Shown here one piece after another: positions 51,391-60,900 of a stretch of 64,000 nt of DNA. The stretch is taken from assembly GCA_963844845.1 (NCBI GenBank), contig CAWJPW010000009.1, positions 248,001 to 312,000 on the forward strand. The letters are read 5' to 3'. The stretch comes from CAWJPW01 sp963844845 (GTDB taxonomy: Bacteria > Acidobacteriota > Thermoanaerobaculia > Thermoanaerobaculales > Sulfomarinibacteraceae). The notes beneath the pieces were generated by a model. The model was given only the letters and a program-made list of their open reading frames with translations, had not been told where the DNA came from and did no database searches. Each line of letters opens with the position of its first letter. The first letter of the stretch is position 1. A program made the position numbers and the translations under genes.

Positions 51391-51437
51391 GCCGGCTGTG
51401 AAACGCCTCAACGTTCGGGCGTTCACGGCTGGGCGGT
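51391..51437. terminator. Possible bidirectional terminator
   Basis: Imperfect inverted repeat, GCCGGCTGTGAA-CGCC with GGGCGTTCACGGCTGGGC, between convergent gene ends. It overlaps the last codons of the transglycosylase gene. No T-run. Confidence 0.3.
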
Positions 51438-53516
51438 CGGCGTGTCCGCCGCCCTCATCTCTCCCCGCGGAGTCGGCAACATCTCCATCGGCGGATGCTG
51501 CTCGGCGTAGGCCAGGTAGCGCCTGAGGATGCGCCGCGTGTAGCTCACCGCCCGCCGGCAACGGCACACCCCGGCTGGGAAGCGGCGCGCCACCTCGGGG
51601 TTGTCCAGCAGCACCATGGCCGTCTCGACGTTGCCGGCCCAGCGGTCCGGGTCGAGCCCCATCTCCCGGGCCAGGCGCCGGGCGTCGGCGACGTGACGAG
51701 GACCCACGTTGTACGACGCAATGGCCATGGCCACCTGGTCGGCCATGGCGGGCTCCTGGAACTCGTCCATCAGGCTGCGCAGGTACGCGGACGCCGCGGC
51801 GATTGCAGCCTCGGGGGAGTGGGGATTGTCGATACCCAGCTCCTGCTGCGTGATGGGCATGATCTGAAACAGCCCTGCCGACCCGCCCGGACCCACTGCC
51901 TTCGGGTCGAAGCGTGACTCCTCGTACATGAGGGCGGCGAGCAGGCGCCAGTCGATGTTGTAGCGCCGGCCCACCCGCCGGAGCAGGGTGTCGTAGGGGG
52001 TTAGATGTCCGCGGGGAACCGGTACCGCGTGGGGGGGCGTCCAGCGGCCGCCCTCGAACTCGGCGCGCTCGAGGGTGCGGATCAGGCCCGAGCGCGCGGC
52101 TCGTTCCAGAAAACCCTGCGCCGACGCCGCCAGCCGCGGAGCGGAGGGGTTCAGCACCCACCGCAGTGCGACGTTCGGAAGCACCAGCGGCCCCCGCACG
52201 AGGCTCGGGCGCAACGGCAGCTCGAGCCGCACGGTGTCGGCCTCGGCCACCGCCAGCTCCACCTCCCCCCGCTCCACCATCGACAGGGCGGTGAGGGCAT
52301 CAGCCCCCGCCGGCATCGACACCGGCTGGAGGGGGGGATCGAGGGGCAGCAGCCGCACCAGCGCCGCAGTGGAAGCGCTCGCCGCCATCGGGCTCCCCGC
52401 CAGGTCGGTGACCGCCGCCGGCAGCGCCGCGCGGTGCGAAACCACCGCGACCAGGTCCACCCGGCGGTAGGGCCCCGCCGTGAGGAAGCGATCGCCAACC
52501 GACGGAGGGACCGGCTCGTGCAGGGCAAGGATGTCCCCGTACCCGTGCTCGAGCCAGCGCAACGGGTCCTGCCCGGGGGGAGGAATGACGAGATCGAGAC
52601 GTACACCGAGGCGGCGCGCCAGCTCGCGCACCAGGTCGTACTCGAACCCCTGCAGGCCCCCGCGCGCCACCGTGCAGGTCACCGGCGAGTTGTGGGTGAT
52701 GAGGCGCAGGACGCCGGCCTGCCGCACCTGCGTGAGGTCGCGGCACACCACCGTGCGGGTGCCGCGCAGCAGAACCTGCTCGGCGAAGAGAAACTGGTCC
52801 ACCCCCGCACGAAGCTCCGGGCTGTCGGCACGGACCCCCCACACCAGGGGCCGCTTCTCGTCGAGAGGGCCCACGACGTCCAGCCCGCCGAGCCCGCCGT
52901 ACAGCGTGTCCACCAGCCCCGAGTCACACACCGTGACGCCGTAGCGGCCGCCGCGAACCCGCTGAAGCACCTGCTCGAAGGAGAGCTCCTCGGGCACCGG
53001 TACGATCTCCGGCTCGCCCGCACCCTCCAGCGCCCCCGGTGGCAGGACACCGTGCAGGTCGGAGCGGTGGATGTGCACGAGGTGCCCGGCGAGGGCGTTG
53101 ACGTTCGCCATGGACTCGCGCGGGTTGGCCACCACCAGATCCTCGACCCAGGCCACCGCCGTCGTGGCGTCGAACCCCTCGGCGCGAAGTCCCTCCGGGG
53201 AGAAGCGCGACACCGCGATGTCGCCGCGCCCCTCGGCGAGCCATGGGAGGATCTGGTCGTGGCGCCTCGCCTGAACCCAGCGCAGCCGCAGTCCGAGGCG
53301 CGCCGCCAGCTGGCGGAGCAGCTCGGGTTGCTCGAGCCGACCGATCCCGTGCACCGGCGAGCTCAGGAACCCCGGGCGGACGATCACGCGCAGCTCGCCC
53401 GCACCGCGCATCCCGCCGAGATCCCCGACCCGGAGAGGCTCGCTCCGACAGGCCCAGGCCAGCATGGCCGCGGCCGCGAAGCCCAGCATCAGTGCCCTTC
53501 CCGTCCACCGAGTCAT
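51423..53516 (-). CDS. MltF-like lytic transglycosylase with two substrate-binding domains
   Basis: 697 residues with an N-terminal signal/lipoprotein-like segment (LGFAAAAMLAWACRSE). Residues ~40-260 form one extracellular solute-binding type 3 domain (GELRVIVRPGF, GDIAVSRFSPEGL) and ~270-490 a second (VLRLITHNSPVT, GYGDILALHEP). The C-terminus is an SLT domain: YNIDWRLLAALMYEESRFDP (catalytic Glu), SAGLFQIMP and IASYNVGPRHVADA. MltF cleaves peptidoglycan glycan strands; it normally has one regulatory binding domain. The second may allow two ligands to control the enzyme. Confidence 0.87.
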   Translation of the reverse strand: MTRWTGRALMLGFAAAAMLAWACRSEPLRVGDLGGMRGAGELRVIVRPGFLSSPVHGIGRLEQPELLRQLAARLGLRLRWVQARRHDQILPWLAEGRGDIAVSRFSPEGLRAEGFDATTAVAWVEDLVVANPRESMANVNALAGHLVHIHRSDLHGVLPPGALEGAGEPEIVPVPEELSFEQVLQRVRGGRYGVTVCDSGLVDTLYGGLGGLDVVGPLDEKRPLVWGVRADSPELRAGVDQFLFAEQVLLRGTRTVVCRDLTQVRQAGVLRLITHNSPVTCTVARGGLQGFEYDLVRELARRLGVRLDLVIPPPGQDPLRWLEHGYGDILALHEPVPPSVGDRFLTAGPYRRVDLVAVVSHRAALPAAVTDLAGSPMAASASTAALVRLLPLDPPLQPVSMPAGADALTALSMVERGEVELAVAEADTVRLELPLRPSLVRGPLVLPNVALRWVLNPSAPRLAASAQGFLERAARSGLIRTLERAEFEGGRWTPPHAVPVPRGHLTPYDTLLRRVGRRYNIDWRLLAALMYEESRFDPKAVGPGGSAGLFQIMPITQQELGIDNPHSPEAAIAAASAYLRSLMDEFQEPAMADQVAMAIASYNVGPRHVADARRLAREMGLDPDRWAGNVETAMVLLDNPEVARRFPAGVCRCRRAVSYTRRILRRYLAYAEQHPPMEMLPTPRGEMRAADTPTAQP

Positions 53517-53755
53517 CCTGCAGAGGGTACCGGTTCGCAGCGCCGACTCAAAGCCCCGGGATGCGCATGCGTCTGCATCCGTAGCGGCCGGTTCCGGTGG
53601 ACGCAGCTCCCGTCGTCGACGATACCGGCGCGGTCGATCTCGTGCTCCTCACCTGCCGCACCGACTCAGACGCGGAGGGCGCTCCGCGGCCGAGCTGAAA
53701 GCCCGAACGCGGGGCGAGAAGTCGGCGCCCTGCTTGACCTTCCGCGTGCAATGCA

Positions 53756-53771
53756 CGAGACTTGAGACTCG
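53756..53771. promoter_or_regulatory. Near-palindrome in divergent mltF-like / MEDS region
   Basis: CGAGACTTGAGACTCG, seven of eight pairs compatible, about 54 bases ahead of the MEDS gene. The rest of the 308-base gap (53517-53824) shows a weak TTGACC but no repeat or gene. Confidence 0.3.
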
Positions 53772-53824
53772 ACAGACGCGTAAGCGACGCACAGCATACG
53801 GAGCCTGCCGCGAGGAGGAGACGC

Positions 53825-54853
53825 ATGAGCCTCCCTCTGGGAGTACGACCGATCGAGGCGCTCGACATCGGACGTCACGTGTGTGCCGTGTTCGACAACG
53901 ATGCCGACCGCGACGCCGCGTTCGCCGCTTTCTTCACCGCCGGCTGTCAGCGCGGTGAGAAGCTGCTCTTCATCTCCGACGGCACTCCCGGAGACGGTGT
54001 GCTGGCTCGCCTCGACGGGCAGGGCTGCCCGGCCCGGGAGCTTGCCGCCTCGGGGCGCTGGCGGACGCTCGACGCCAGCGAGACCTACCTGCGGGTGAAC
54101 CCCTTCGGGTCCGACCACATGATCAGCCTCATGCAGCAGGAGATCGATCAGGCACTGGCGGAGGGCTACCCCGCCCTGCGGGTCATCGGCGAGATGACCT
54201 GGGCGCTACGCGGCGAGCCCAACCCCCTGAGCTTGATGGACTACGAGGTCCGCCTCAACCGGTTCACCAATCGCACGCCGTGGATCGGCCTGTGCGCCTA
54301 CGACCTCCGCCGCTTCCCCGCCGACCTGATGCTCGAGGTGATCGACGCCCATCCCGAGGTCGCCCTGGGCGACGAGATCTACCCCAACGACTTCTACTTC
54401 CCCGCCGAGGAGTACGGCGCCGCCGACCGGCCCGCCGCCACCCTGCGCTTCCGCCTCGAGGCGCTGGCCGGCCGCGCCCGCCGGCTCGCCGCGCTGAGCG
54501 AGAGCGAGGAGATGCTCGCCGACGCCGTCAGCGCCCTCCCGGACGCCGTCGTCGTCTTCGACGCCCAGCTCGACTATCGCTTCTGGAACACCGCGGCCGA
54601 GGACCTCTTCATGCCACCGAACGGCGTTCACGACCCGCACGAGGTGCTCCCCCGACCCGGCGACGGCGTCAGCGACGAGCCCCTCGCGCGTGCCCTCGCC
54701 GGCGAGCGCGTCGTCCGCACCGGAGTACCCCGCCCCTCCCCCGGCGGCGAGATCATCGTCGACGAGTGGTGGACTCCGATGCAGCAGCGCCTCAACCGGC
54801 CGCGCGGCGTCGTGCTGGTGGCCCGGCCGGCCCACCCACAGGCGGGCGACTAG
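53825..54853 (+). CDS. MEDS-PAS sensor protein
   Basis: 342 residues from ATG 53825 (GAGGAGGAG upstream). The N-terminal ~180 residues match the MEDS domain (seen in DcmR and methanogen sensors): GRHVCAVFDNDADRDAAFAAFF, GEKLLFISD, ALRVIGEMTWAL and LCAYDLRRFP. The C-terminal ~120 residues are PAS-like (ALPDAVVVFDAQLDYRFWN). No kinase, HTH or other output domain is present, so it may work in trans with the propeller/SpoIIE protein or another partner. Soluble. Confidence 0.83.
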   Translation: MSLPLGVRPIEALDIGRHVCAVFDNDADRDAAFAAFFTAGCQRGEKLLFISDGTPGDGVLARLDGQGCPARELAASGRWRTLDASETYLRVNPFGSDHMISLMQQEIDQALAEGYPALRVIGEMTWALRGEPNPLSLMDYEVRLNRFTNRTPWIGLCAYDLRRFPADLMLEVIDAHPEVALGDEIYPNDFYFPAEEYGAADRPAATLRFRLEALAGRARRLAALSESEEMLADAVSALPDAVVVFDAQLDYRFWNTAAEDLFMPPNGVHDPHEVLPRPGDGVSDEPLARALAGERVVRTGVPRPSPGGEIIVDEWWTPMQQRLNRPRGVVLVARPAHPQAGD

Positions 54854-54869
54854 AGGCCCGAGTTACCTG

Positions 54870-55141
54870 GTACCGGCTCCCGGGCTGCGGCCATGCCGCC
54901 GCCCGTCGGCGCGGCCCCGGGGGCGGCAACGACAGGCGCTTGCGCGCGGCATCACGGCCGCCCCCGGGTCCTCGGCGCCGAGTCGCCTGCCTGATTGTTT
55001 GGGGCCACTGCTCCGGGAGCGCTTCCCGTGGATTGCCACCCTTGACGTTTCCCGCCAACGCGCCGCAGTGGAGACCGCGCTCCAGGGAAGACGTCAAGGA
55101 CGGCACGCCCGCCGGGGGACCTGTGCTTTGGGGCGGTGGCG
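54870..55141 (-). repeat. Dispersed structured repeat family 1, copy f
   Basis: Reverse orientation, no G-rich block. First stem CTTGACGTTTCCC with GGGAAGACGTCAAG; GC stem CCCCGGGGGCGGC...GCCGCCCCCGGG and GCCGAGTCGCCTGCC are present. Begins 17 bases after the MEDS gene stop. Confidence 0.8.
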
Positions 55142-55197
55142 AGCCTCCTCCGCAGATCAGTCGCAATCCGACGGCACGATGTGCCCCGCAACGACGA

Positions 55198-55383
55198 GTA
55201 GGGTGGCGCGCGAAAGTCGCGCGCCTACACAGCAGCGCACCCTACCCAATGCGCTGATCCCGCCGGGGCACGCCGCCGTGGCGGAGCCACGGCCGGACGC
55301 GAGCGAGGTGCCGCGCACACGCTCGCGTGTGCCGCGGCGCCGACCGAGTGGCCGAGAGGCCGCGAAGCGGCCGGCGTGGCCCG
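55198..55383 (-). repeat. Hairpin element plus family 4, copy 2
   Basis: 55198-55247 folds as GTAGGGTG...CACCCTAC around GGCGCGCGA/TCGCGCGCC. 55255-55383 is the reverse complement of the element at 19484-19612, with the central stem changed to GCACACGC/GCGTGTGC, still paired. The remaining 55384-55516 holds no gene. Confidence 0.7.
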
Positions 55384-55516
55384 GCGGCAGACAAGTCAAC
55401 CGCATCTCCCGCCCCCGGGGGCGCTGCAACATCCCTGCGCACCTGTCGTATCTCCCATGTACGGACGATCTTGTGCCGCCCGCCCGGCGGCATGGCGAGA
55501 GAAACGGAGGTGGTTC

Positions 55517-58500
55517 GTGGGAGCCTCCAGCAGCACGCGGCGTCGGCCCGCTCGGTACTACATCGTGGCGGCGCTGACGCTCGCCGCCGTCCTGCCCGGT
55601 CGCGCCACCGCCGACGCACCCCCGAACGCCCGCTTCGCCCGCATCACCCCCTCGGACGGGCTCTCCCAGGTCACCATCCAGGCGATCATGCAGGACAGCA
55701 CCGGCTTCGTCTGGGTCGGCACGCAGGACGGCCTCAACCGCTACGACGGCCGCAAGATGCTCGTGCTGCGCACCGACCCCGCGGACACCACGTCGCTGTC
55801 GGACAGCAACGTCATCGGCCTCCACGAGGCCCACGACGGCTCCATCTGGGTGATCACCGCTCTCGAGGGCGGCCTCAACCGCTACGACCCCCGGAGCGGC
55901 CACTTCACCCGCTTTGTCCACCGCTCCGACGACGCTGGCTCCATCCCACCCGCCCGCTTCGTGCCCACGGCGGTGTGCGAGCTCGGCGACGGCACCATGT
56001 GGTTCGGCACCCGGGCGCACGGCATCGTCGTCATCTCTCCCGCCGGGGATGTCCACCGCCTGGTGCACGATCCCGCCGACCCTGCCTCCCTGGCCTCCGA
56101 CCAGATCCTCACCTTCACCCGCGACCGCGCCGGCACCGTTTGGGTGGGAACCCTCGACGCCGGGCTCGACCGCTGGGCCCCCGCCGGCCCGCGAGCCCAG
56201 AACCGCTTTGACCACTTCCCCATCGAGCCCGCCGCCACCGCCGACGGACCGCCGGCCGTCACCCAGGTCTTCGAGGACCACACGGGAACCCTGTGGGTGG
56301 GCACCGCGCAGAGCGGCCTCCTGATCCTCGACCGCGCCAGCGACCGGCTCTACCCCTTCCCCGCTCCCGGCAGCAGCACCGCGCCCGCCGAGCCTCCAGT
56401 GGTCCGTCTCGGAACGAATCTCATGGTCGAGGACGACGCCGGAGCCCTCTGGGTCGCCACGCAGCGGGGCCTGGCGCGCATCGACCCGGCACGCGACGGC
56501 CTCCGCCTCTACGACCCCGCCTCGGCACCGCCCGGTACGGTACCCCAGCGCGACATCACCGCCCTGGCCGTGGACCGCGAGGGCACACTGTGGGTGGGTT
56601 CCCGCTCAGGCGTCTACCGTCGGCTGACCGGCGCCGACACCTTCTGCCGCTTCGTCCACGATCCACGCGACCCCTCGAGCCTGGTGGAGAACCGGGCCCT
56701 CACACTGTTCGTCGACCGCGGAGGCGTGGTATGGATCGGCAGCGAGTCCGCTGGGCTCAGCCTGTACAGCCGCTTCCGCAACCAGTTCGGCCACTACCTC
56801 CCGCGCCCCGACGACCCCGACAGCCTCTCCGACCGCACCGTCTACGCCCTCCTGGTGGACAGCGCGGGGACGCTGTGGGTGGGCACCGCCGCCGGCGGTC
56901 TGAACCGCTTCGATGCCGCCGGAGAGCGCGTGATCGAGCGCTACGGCAACCTTCCCGGCAGCCCCCGCGATATCGGCGGCAACTGGGTTCGGACCGTGCT
57001 CGAGGACAGCCGTGGGCGCTTCTGGGTCGGCGCCCTGGGCGGCGGCCTCAGCCTCGTCGACCGCCGACGGAGCCGCGTCATCCGCCGCTACACCCACCGT
57101 CCAGATGATCCCACCAGCCTCAGCCACAACGACGTCGTGGACATCTTCGAGGACAGCCACGGACGCATCTGGGTGAGCACCTCCAACGGCTGGAACCTTT
57201 TCAACCCCGATGCCGGCACCTTCACCAGCTACCTGCACGACCCCGACGACCCGGCGAGCCTCGTGGATTCGGCCACTCGCTTCACCTACGAGGACCGCGA
57301 CGGCGCCCTCTGGATCGGCACCGTGGCGGGCCTCAGCCGCTTCGACCCCGACACCCGTACCTTCACCTCCCTGACCCGCGACATCTCCACCCCGGACAGC
57401 CTCAGCCACAACAACGTCATGGCCATGCTGCAGACCCCGGACGGCGCCTACTGGATCGCCACATTCGGCGGCGGGCTCGACCGCTGGGAACGCAGCTCTG
57501 GCGCCTTCACCCACTTCACCAGCCGCACCGGCTTCCCCTCGGACGCCCTCTACACCGTGATCGCCGATGACCAGGGCTTCTTGTGGGTGAGCTCCAACCA
57601 CGGCCTCATCCGCCTCGACCCCACCAGCGGCGAGACCCACCTCTACGACGCCGAGGACGGACTCCAGGCCAACGAGTTCGACGGCCGCTCCGCCTTCAAG
57701 GCCGCTGACGGGACTCTCTACTTCGGCGGCATCAACGGCTTCAACCGCTTCAAGCCCACCGAGCTGGAGCACTCCGAGTGGGTCCCGCCGGTGGTCCTGG
57801 TGGACTTCCGCACCGACGGCGCCAGCCCCAACCTGCCGCGCACCGTGCCCTCCCTGCACGGCGTCCGTCTGTCCTACACCATCCGGCACTTCGCCTTCGA
57901 GTTCGCGGCCCTCGACTTCGACCGCCCCCGCAAGGTCCGCTTCGCCTACATGCTGGAGGGCTTCGACACCGGCTGGATCGACGCCGGCGGGCAGCCCGAC
58001 GCCCGCTACACCGCGGTGCCCGCCGGCCGCTACACCTTCCTCGTCAAGGCCGCCAACCCCGACGGCGTGTGGAACCGCGAGGGTGCGGCCCTCGAGATGG
58101 TGGTGGTGCCGCCGCCGTGGCGCTCACCCTGGGCCTACGCCGGCTACATCATCGCCCTGCTGGGCGGCGTCGCCGGCTACGTGCGCTACAAGACCAACGC
58201 CCACCGCGAGGAGATGGACCATCGGCGCAAGACCGAGGAGCTCGAGCGCGCCCGCTCGATTCAGCTCTCGATGCTCCCCGAAGCGCCCCCGCGCGTCCCG
58301 GGCCTGGAGATCGCCGTGCACATGGAGACCGCCACCGAGGTGGGCGGCGACTACTACGACTTCTTCCCCCAGTCCGACGGCAGCCTCTACGCAGTCACCG
58401 GCGACGCCACCGGCCACGGCCTCGCCGCCGGCATGATGGTGGGCATGACCAAGGCCGCGCTGCGCGCCCTCGAGGTGGCGCCCCCCAGCGCCCTCCTGGC

Positions 58501-58957
58501 CCGCCTCGACGGCGTCTTCCGCACCGTTGACGTGCAACGCCTGCGCATGGCCCTCAACATCCTCTGGATCAAAGGCTCCGAGGTGCGGCTCTCGTCCGCG
58601 GGGATGCCGCCGGTGTTCGTCTACCGCAACGCCAGCGGCGGGGTGTCGGAGGTCCTGGTCGGCGGCCTGCCTCTGGGGGGCACCGCCGAGCCCGAGTACC
58701 GCCAGCAGACCCTGCAGCTCCAGGCCGGCGACGCCCTCGTCCTCATCTCCGACGGTCTCCCCGAGTGGCTCGACGAGACCGGCGAGCTGCTGGGATACGA
58801 GGCCGTCCGCCGCGCCATCGGCGCCCACGGCCACTTGCCTCCCGACGGCCTGGTGCGCGAGCTCCTGGCCCTGGGCGTGACCCACGGCGGCGGCGAACCG
58901 CACCGGGACGACGTGACCATCGTGGTGATGAAGTGGACCACGAGCGCGACGATGTAA
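55517..58957 (+). CDS. Two-component propeller sensor with SpoIIE phosphatase output
   Basis: 1146 residues from GTG 55517 (GGAGGTGG upstream). A signal segment (YYIVAALTLAAVLPG) precedes 12 or more propeller repeats (pattern G-x-xWVGT, ENxD/RYD, e.g. IWVGTQDGLNRYD) to about residue 740. A Y_Y_Y-like beta domain follows (DGASPNLPRTVPSLHGV onward), a membrane segment (YAGYIIALLGGVAGYV) and a PP2C/SpoIIE domain with metal residues in EVGGDYYDFF, GDATGHGLAAG and HRDDVTIVV. It should sense an extracytoplasmic signal and dephosphorylate an anti-sigma antagonist. No partner is adjacent. Confidence 0.9.
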   Translation: MGASSSTRRRPARYYIVAALTLAAVLPGRATADAPPNARFARITPSDGLSQVTIQAIMQDSTGFVWVGTQDGLNRYDGRKMLVLRTDPADTTSLSDSNVIGLHEAHDGSIWVITALEGGLNRYDPRSGHFTRFVHRSDDAGSIPPARFVPTAVCELGDGTMWFGTRAHGIVVISPAGDVHRLVHDPADPASLASDQILTFTRDRAGTVWVGTLDAGLDRWAPAGPRAQNRFDHFPIEPAATADGPPAVTQVFEDHTGTLWVGTAQSGLLILDRASDRLYPFPAPGSSTAPAEPPVVRLGTNLMVEDDAGALWVATQRGLARIDPARDGLRLYDPASAPPGTVPQRDITALAVDREGTLWVGSRSGVYRRLTGADTFCRFVHDPRDPSSLVENRALTLFVDRGGVVWIGSESAGLSLYSRFRNQFGHYLPRPDDPDSLSDRTVYALLVDSAGTLWVGTAAGGLNRFDAAGERVIERYGNLPGSPRDIGGNWVRTVLEDSRGRFWVGALGGGLSLVDRRRSRVIRRYTHRPDDPTSLSHNDVVDIFEDSHGRIWVSTSNGWNLFNPDAGTFTSYLHDPDDPASLVDSATRFTYEDRDGALWIGTVAGLSRFDPDTRTFTSLTRDISTPDSLSHNNVMAMLQTPDGAYWIATFGGGLDRWERSSGAFTHFTSRTGFPSDALYTVIADDQGFLWVSSNHGLIRLDPTSGETHLYDAEDGLQANEFDGRSAFKAADGTLYFGGINGFNRFKPTELEHSEWVPPVVLVDFRTDGASPNLPRTVPSLHGVRLSYTIRHFAFEFAALDFDRPRKVRFAYMLEGFDTGWIDAGGQPDARYTAVPAGRYTFLVKAANPDGVWNREGAALEMVVVPPPWRSPWAYAGYIIALLGGVAGYVRYKTNAHREEMDHRRKTEELERARSIQLSMLPEAPPRVPGLEIAVHMETATEVGGDYYDFFPQSDGSLYAVTGDATGHGLAAGMMVGMTKAALRALEVAPPSALLARLDGVFRTVDVQRLRMALNILWIKGSEVRLSSAGMPPVFVYRNASGGVSEVLVGGLPLGGTAEPEYRQQTLQLQAGDALVLISDGLPEWLDETGELLGYEAVRRAIGAHGHLPPDGLVRELLALGVTHGGGEPHRDDVTIVVMKWTTSATM

Positions 58958-59014
58958 CCGTTTGGTAGAGAGTCAAGAGTGAAGAGCTGAGGGTGAAGGG
59001 CCCGCCGTTGCGCC

Positions 59015-59120
59015 GGTCCCGGTCTCGGCCACGGTTCCGGCCGCCGTCGTGGTGCCGGGCCAGGACGGGGTCGTGGTCACCGGCCCCGGTTGCGGTCCCG
59101 GTCGCCGTCCCCGTCCCCTC
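59015..59120. repeat. GC hexamer-type tract overlapping the chemoreceptor 3' end
   Basis: GGTCCC/GGCCAC-type imperfect units. The end of the chemoreceptor gene reads through it and encodes the low-complexity tail GDGDRDRNRGR. A second tract is at 60826-60900 beyond the other end of the same gene. Confidence 0.6.
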
Positions 59121-60717
59121 CCCCCTCCGTCGTCCGGAACTTCTCCAGCCGCTCGTGGAGGTCCCGCACCATCGCCGCCACGCGCTTCACTGCGACCTCG
59201 GTGTCCGAGGCGTCGCTCGAGCTGGAGCGGGCGTCCTCGGCCACCACCGCCAGACGCTCAGCGATCTCGCCGCTGCCCCCCGCCGCCTCCGAGGCCGAGC
59301 GATCGATCTCCGCGGTCACGGCGGTCTGCTGCTCCACCGCCGCGGCAATTGCGTTCTGCAGGTCGTGGATGCGGTTGACGATGCTGCCCACGTCGCCGAT
59401 GGCGTCCATGGTCATCGAGGAGTCCTCCTGGATCGCACCGATCCGCGTGGCGATCTCCTCGGTGGCGGCGGCCGTCTGCTGCGCCAGCTGCTTCACCTCG
59501 CCGGCCACTACCGCGAACCCCTTGCCGCTCTCCCCGGCCCGCGCCGCCTCGATGGTGGCGTTAAGCGCCAGGAGGTTGGTCTGCGTCGCGATCGCCCGGA
59601 TCACGTCCACCACCCGGCCGATCTCGTCGCGGCTGGCGCTGAGGCGACCCATGCTCCCCGAGGTCCGGTTCACCAGCTCCACCGCCTCTCCCGCCACCTC
59701 AGAAGCCTCTGCCGCGCCGCGGGCGATCTCACGAATGCTCGCCGAGAGCTGCTGCGAGGCGGTGGCCACCGCGCCCACGTTGCTACTCACCCCCTCGGCG
59801 GCGGCGGAGATCCGTCCCACCTCGTCAGCGGTGCGCCCCGCCGTACTGCGCAGCGATCGCGCCAGGCCGTCGAGGTCGCTGCTCGAGCCGGCGAGCTCGC
59901 CGCCGGTGCGCACCACGTCGGCCACCGTGTGGTCGAGCTCGTCAAGCATGCCGTTGAGGGCGATGCGAGCCTGACCGATCTCGTCCTTCGAGATCACCGC
60001 CAACCGGCCGGTGAGGTCGCCGCCGGCGACCCCCCGCGAGTGCTGCACGAAGCTCTCCATGGGCCGCGCCACCGAGCTCCGCACCGCACCTCCGAGCGCG
60101 ACGGCGAAGACCGCGAAGATCCCCATCACCACCGCGCCGGCGCGCAGTGCCGAGCGCCGCGTCGAGGCCAGCAGCGGGGCCAGGTTCATGCTCACCTCGG
60201 TGACCCCAACGATGCCCCGATCCGTGGGCGCGGGGCCCACCCCCCCCGCCCGGTGGCAGCCGCCGCACTGCGCCGCGTCGATGGTCTCGGGGCTCCAGTA
60301 GCGCACCACCGGTGCCCCGTCCGCCCGTCCCTCCAGCCAGGTGGCACGGACCGGTACTCCCTCGAGGCCGTCAGCCTTCGCATCACCCCGGGCCACCGCG
60401 GTCAACGGCAGCACGCGCACGTTGTAGCTCCCCTCGGCGTTCACCGAGCGCAGGAAGCGGCGCATGAGTGCGTGTGGATCGCTGCCGCCCTCGGCGTCGG
60501 CGGTGGCGGCCCACACCAGCTGGACCTGCCGGGTGAGCTGGGCGGCCGAGCGCACCGCGGCGTCGCGGGCCTGGACCCGCGCCTGCCAGTTCACTGCCAC
60601 CACACCGCCGGCCATCATGCACACCGCCATGACGATGAGCGGAATGAGCACCTTCCAGCGGATGGGGAGGTTCAGCCAGACCTTGCGGCCCGGGTACAAT
60701 CGTGGCTTCTGGTCCAT
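59077..60717 (-). CDS. Methyl-accepting chemotaxis protein with c-type haem motif
   Basis: 546 residues from the ATG at 60715-60717 (GGGAGG upstream). One membrane helix (WKVLIPLIVMAVCMMAGGVV), then a periplasmic domain with QCGGCH, a CxxCH haem c motif, of the Tll0287-like/DUF3365 type; a second helix (AVVMGIFAVFAVALGGAV); HAMP; and the signalling domain with the conserved hairpin IATQTNLLALNATIEAARAG. It should sense redox or gases via haem. No CheA/CheW nearby. The tail ends in the simple GC repeat. Confidence 0.9.
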   Translation of the reverse strand: MDQKPRLYPGRKVWLNLPIRWKVLIPLIVMAVCMMAGGVVAVNWQARVQARDAAVRSAAQLTRQVQLVWAATADAEGGSDPHALMRRFLRSVNAEGSYNVRVLPLTAVARGDAKADGLEGVPVRATWLEGRADGAPVVRYWSPETIDAAQCGGCHRAGGVGPAPTDRGIVGVTEVSMNLAPLLASTRRSALRAGAVVMGIFAVFAVALGGAVRSSVARPMESFVQHSRGVAGGDLTGRLAVISKDEIGQARIALNGMLDELDHTVADVVRTGGELAGSSSDLDGLARSLRSTAGRTADEVGRISAAAEGVSSNVGAVATASQQLSASIREIARGAAEASEVAGEAVELVNRTSGSMGRLSASRDEIGRVVDVIRAIATQTNLLALNATIEAARAGESGKGFAVVAGEVKQLAQQTAAATEEIATRIGAIQEDSSMTMDAIGDVGSIVNRIHDLQNAIAAAVEQQTAVTAEIDRSASEAAGGSGEIAERLAVVAEDARSSSSDASDTEVAVKRVAAMVRDLHERLEKFRTTEGGGDGDGDRDRNRGR

Positions 60718-60825
60718 CAGGAAGCCTCCCTGCCCGTGTTTCACGCACTATACAACAGCTCCCTGCGAAGACAGCCGATCCACCTCGCCACGTCCCTGGA
60801 ATGAGTGCCCGACCCACCGATAGCC

Positions 60826-60900
60826 CGCCCCCGGTCCCGGCCCCGGTTCCCGTCCCGGTCCCGGCCCCGGCCCCGGCCACCGTCCCGGTCACCGCCGCGG
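60826..60900. repeat. GC hexamer-type tract
   Basis: About twelve imperfect CCGGYC/GGCCCC units; the four-helix-bundle gene stop lies at its end. Confidence 0.65.
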
